DNA of 64,000 nucleotides from NCBI RefSeq assembly GCF_900129355.1, contig NZ_FQVL01000010.1, positions 39,711 through 103,710 of the forward strand, read 5' to 3'. Below, piece by piece: positions 61,101-64,000 of the stretch (its first letter is position 1; every line of letters starts with the position of its first letter). Both the position numbers and the translations under genes were made by a program. The notes beneath the pieces are model-generated. The model ran no database searches. It saw only the letters and a list, made by a program, of their open reading frames with translations, and was not told the DNA's origin. The stretch comes from Seinonella peptonophila. GTDB lineage: Bacteria > Bacillota > Bacilli > Thermoactinomycetales > Thermoactinomycetaceae.

Positions 61101-61846
61101 TCGATATTCCCCCCGAGTAGAGAGAGATAGTTAAGGATGTTTTGGAAGAACGCTTGTTGCAGTTCATTAGCATATAGTTCGTTATGGAAAATCCCATCTT
61201 TTAGAAAGATCACGCGATCGCAGTAACTAGCTACAACTGGATCATGTGTAACGAGTAATAAGGTTGTCTGCTCCGTCTGCTTTAGCTCTTGTAGTAGTTT
61301 CATCACCTGTTGTGAACTTTGTGCATCGAGGTTACCAGTTGGTTCGTCTGCTAAGACAAGAGTGGGTTGATGGATGAGTGCTCTAGCAATGGCAACTCGT
61401 TGCGCTTGTCCTCCTGAGAGTTCATAAATCTTTTTATCAAGCAAGCTTTCCAATTGCAGTTTCTCGGTGACTGTAGCTAAGCGTTGGTTCTGTTCTGTAG
61501 CTGAAACCTTTTGTAGCACCAGTGGAAAGATGATATTTTGACTAACAGTAAGCGTATCGAGTAACTGAAAATCTTGAAAGATAAAGCCAAGCTGTCTTCG
61601 TCGAAAATCTGTTCGTTTTTTATGTGACAGTTGAGTCAGCTCCATTTCTGAAAACCAGATTTTCCCTGATGTTGGTTTATCGATTGTAGAGAGCTGATTG
61701 AGTAGGGTCGTTTTCCCGCTTCCAGACGGGCCCATGATACCTACCATCTCCCCTAGTTGGACAGAAAAATTGATCCCATTTAAGACTCGATTCGATGACT
61801 GTTTTCCATACACTTTGCATAACTGTTCTACTTGTATGAGAGTCAT
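61097..61846 (-). CDS. BceA-type ABC transporter ATPase
   Basis: A 249-residue ATPase: Walker A GPSGSGKTTL (about residues 36-45), signature LSGGQAQRVAIARAL and Walker B LVLADEPTGNLD. MacB/LolD-like family that pairs with FtsX-type permeases. AGGAGGAAATCAAC precedes ATG. With the permease and the two-component genes it forms a complete Bce-like resistance module against cell-wall-active peptides. Confidence 0.92.
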   Translation of the reverse strand: MTLIQVEQLCKVYGKQSSNRVLNGINFSVQLGEMVGIMGPSGSGKTTLLNQLSTIDKPTSGKIWFSEMELTQLSHKKRTDFRRRQLGFIFQDFQLLDTLTVSQNIIFPLVLQKVSATEQNQRLATVTEKLQLESLLDKKIYELSGGQAQRVAIARALIHQPTLVLADEPTGNLDAQSSQQVMKLLQELKQTEQTTLLLVTHDPVVASYCDRVIFLKDGIFHNELYANELQQAFFQNILNYLSLLGGNIE

Positions 61847-61942
61847 GTTGATTTCCTCCTTCTTTTTCTATCACTGTAATGGAAAACAAATCAGCGTACA
61901 ATCGATTTTGATGTTCGCATTCTGCTAATCAAGTAAGTTGAC

Positions 61943-62947
61943 TTACAGTAACCTTACTTTTTTGTAAGGATGAATAGAGCTAGCAAACTGCAAACAGATA
62001 TTCGTTCCTTTTCCTGGTTCAGAAGTGAGTGAAATGGAATGGCCTAATTTTTTGCAAATTTCCTTAACCAAAAATAGACCCATTCCTGTTGATTCTCGTT
62101 GCTTGCGCCCATTTTCTCCAGTAAAGTAACGGTTAAATACACGGGGAATGTCCTGTTTGGGAATGCCGATCCCCTCATCTTTAATGAATAGCTGAATGTT
62201 GCTTCCCACTTCTTGTGCAACAAATTCGACAAATTGCCCTTTGCCACTTGAATATCGAATAGCATTTGAAATCAGTTGTTTACAGATGAAGTTTAGCCAT
62301 TTTTCATCCGAGTAAATGAAGCAGTCTTCGGGAACTTGTACTTTAGGGCGAATCTTATGTTTGATAAACATTCTTCGATTTTCATACACACAGCGCTGTA
62401 TCATTGTTTGTAAATGTAGCTTTTTTACTTGAAAATCTTTTTCAAAATCGTTTAACCGTGAAATATATAAAATGAGTTCAAGACCATCAGCAATTTGATC
62501 GATTTCATGTCGAATCTCGTCAAGAAGTGGATCAGGATTTTCCTGTAAGACGAGATTGATGATAGAAATAGGAGTTTTCATTTGATGAACCCATTGATTG
62601 ATAAAAGCAAGATGGTCGTCGACTTTTTTTTGCGTTTGGAGAAGTTGATCTTGATATAACTGGTATTGTTTATGTACCAACTGATGCACGGCATGAGATA
62701 ATGGCGAATGATCGAGCATCTGAATCGATTCATCCAAGGACTTAGGCAAATGTGTGAGTTGAGCATACATTTTTCGATGAAAAAAATAGCGAATCAGTAA
62801 ATAGAGTAAAAGAAAAAAAAGACTGATCATGCCAGCGTAGGCTAATCGCCACAAGTTTTGTTGATCCCAAAGAAGCGTTAATAAAGTTGCTGTTTGCAAT
62901 AGATAGATAAAAATGAGTGGCAATTGTTCACGTTGGAGAAGTTTCAT
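61943..62947 (-). CDS. BceS-type intramembrane-sensing histidine kinase
   Basis: About 334 residues from ATG 62947. Two closely spaced membrane helices at residues 10-53 with almost no extracellular loop, the mark of this class. The H-box is in FINQWVHQMKTPISIINLVL, and N, G1 and F/G2 boxes are visible (NAIRYSSGKG; KDEGIGIPKQD; STGMGLFLVKEI). It senses through the BceB-like permease. Its start overlaps the regulator's end. Confidence 0.9.
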   Translation of the reverse strand: MKLLQREQLPLIFIYLLQTATLLTLLWDQQNLWRLAYAGMISLFFLLLYLLIRYFFHRKMYAQLTHLPKSLDESIQMLDHSPLSHAVHQLVHKQYQLYQDQLLQTQKKVDDHLAFINQWVHQMKTPISIINLVLQENPDPLLDEIRHEIDQIADGLELILYISRLNDFEKDFQVKKLHLQTMIQRCVYENRRMFIKHKIRPKVQVPEDCFIYSDEKWLNFICKQLISNAIRYSSGKGQFVEFVAQEVGSNIQLFIKDEGIGIPKQDIPRVFNRYFTGENGRKQRESTGMGLFLVKEICKKLGHSISLTSEPGKGTNICLQFASSIHPYKKVRLL

Positions 62948-63644
62948 CGAAATCACTCCAATTTGGTTTCAATCGGTAGCCCACGCCTCGAACTGTTTCA
63001 ATCGTATTTGTTAGTCCGATGGAGCCTAATTTTTTCCGGACTCGTGTGATGTAAACATTTAATGTGTTTTCATCAACAAATTCTTGATCTTTCCATAGCC
63101 GTTCTAACAAATAATTTCGGCTGACCACTCTTTTGGGACTGTTCATCAGTGCTTCAAGTAAGAGTGCCTCTTTGCGGTTCAATCCGATTTTGGCTGTTCT
63201 CCATTGTAATTCGAGTTGTTCAATTAAGAGAATCAGACCTTGGCACTCGATGGTACGCTCCTGGTTAGGCATTGCATAGGAACCATATACTCTACGCAGT
63301 AAACTGCGAATCTTTGCAATGACCACATCATAGTCAAATGGTTTTGTAATATAGTCATCCGCACCGTTCTCAAGTGCCATCACCTGATCCATCGTCCCTT
63401 CACGTGCAGAGATAAATAAAATAGGGCAATTTGACCGAAAACGAATCTGACGACACCAGTAAAAACCATCATAATATGGGAGATTGACATCAAGTAAAAC
63501 CAAATCCGGTTGTACTTCTTGAAAAGTGCAGATTACATCTTTAAAATCTTCTGGAAGATAGGTGGTATAGCCATAACGGTGTAAATATATTTGCAGATGT
63601 TGTGCTAGATGTTGATCGTCTTCAATGATTAATAGAGTTGACAT
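62928..63644 (-). CDS. OmpR-family response regulator (BceR-type)
   Basis: 238 residues from ATG 63644 (AGAAGGGATTTAT ahead). A receiver domain with acidic cluster IIEDD, phosphorylated Asp in LVLLDVNLPYYDG and Lys in ITKPFDYD; a winged helix follows (LNRKEALLLEALMNSPKRVV; ENTLNVYITRVRKKL). It activates the downstream kinase and transporter genes. First gene of the four-gene run. Confidence 0.92.
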   Translation of the reverse strand: MSTLLIIEDDQHLAQHLQIYLHRYGYTTYLPEDFKDVICTFQEVQPDLVLLDVNLPYYDGFYWCRQIRFRSNCPILFISAREGTMDQVMALENGADDYITKPFDYDVVIAKIRSLLRRVYGSYAMPNQERTIECQGLILLIEQLELQWRTAKIGLNRKEALLLEALMNSPKRVVSRNYLLERLWKDQEFVDENTLNVYITRVRKKLGSIGLTNTIETVRGVGYRLKPNWSDFDETSPT

Positions 63645-63887
63645 ATAAATCCCTTCTTTGAGTAGTATTATTTTTGTAAAAAAAGCGATATGAAAAAGAA
63701 ATCGAATATTCATCGATTATGAAAATTAATTTTATGAATACAAGACAGCCACCTATGGTCAACTGATAGTCAAGGGAATAGGCTTTTATCCAAATATAGT
63801 AATTAATTGCAATTTTAGTGTACTTCCAATGATAAAAAGTGTCTATAGAATGGATTTATTAGTTCGTTTTTATATTATATAGAGGTT

Positions 63888-64000
63888 GTTGCATTAATCG
63901 AAAATAAAATAGAAAAATCCGCCAAAATGTGGTTAGATGAAAGCTCTCACACAACCATCATCCACAAAGGGCGGATCATCATGAGTGTAGCACGACTTTC
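63888..64000 (+). mobile_element. Left end of an insertion sequence, truncated by window edge
   Basis: GGTTGTTGCATTAATCG at 63888, then a foldable leader (ATCCGCC with GGGCGGAT) and an ATG at 63980 reading MSVARLS. The pattern fits the start of an IS with a transposase gene, but too little is visible to name the family. The AT-rich 240 bases between the regulator gene and this point hold nothing I recognise. Confidence 0.4.

Overview
The window is low-GC, Gram-positive DNA with strong AAGGAGG-type ribosome binding sites, frequent GTG and TTG starts and Bacilli-type systems: a BceRS-BceAB-like module, a PfkB/PsuK kinase with an N-terminal HTH, rifampin phosphotransferase, a phage late regulator of ArpU type, and exported beta/gamma-crystallin-like proteins. 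I infer a member of Bacilli, possibly Thermoactinomycetaceae or a relative; no rRNA gene is present to settle this.

Layout. 0-9 kb: the 3' part of an amino-acid permease, a zeta-toxin-like P-loop protein, small secreted or membrane proteins, and an aromatic-acid-type MFS transporter coupled to a cytochrome P450. 9.3-12.7 kb: a pseudouridine catabolism operon (kinase, glycosidase, nucleoside transporter). 13-19 kb: a decayed patch with a short exported peptide gene, a broken metallo-beta-lactamase, a GC-rich CPBP protease, a NUDIX hydrolase, a DUF6886-like protein and an RDD protein. Four copies of one exactly 345-bp element lie between 3 and 18.3 kb. They have IS200/IS605-like hairpin ends and a structured, non-coding interior.

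20-33.7 kb is a ruined prophage inserted in comM/yifB. The serine integrase has lost its catalytic N-terminus, the large terminase is fused by a deletion to a tail fragment, and the lysis amidase has an in-frame TAG. Three copies of a short small-terminase-like N-terminus survive, separated by tiny GC-rich genes on the opposite strand. 33.9-42.5 kb is accessory DNA: a decayed RRNPP-type (HTH-TPR) regulator with a 13-codon peptide gene directly behind it, a divergent repressor switch, an excalibur-domain protein, duplicated crystallin-like genes, and several small glycine-rich membrane proteins. Three of the latter share a conserved promoter and leader while their proteins differ.

42.6-57.5 kb is carbohydrate and resistance territory: a ROK kinase, a rifampin phosphotransferase behind the remains of a TetR gene, and a mannoside (probably mannosylglycerate-like) locus. 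That locus holds ManA, a GntR regulator, a ManA-like fusion, a GH38 alpha-mannosidase and PTS IIB, IIC and IIA. 58-63.7 kb holds a third crystallin-like protein and a peptide-antibiotic sensing and efflux module (permease, ATPase, kinase, regulator). The right edge enters an apparent insertion sequence.

The most unusual material is (1) the 345-bp repeats, (2) the regulator-peptide pair with an echo of its motif in an exported peptide elsewhere, and (3) the repeated promoter, leader and small-GC-rich-gene cassettes. All calls come from reading the sequence; no database search was run.
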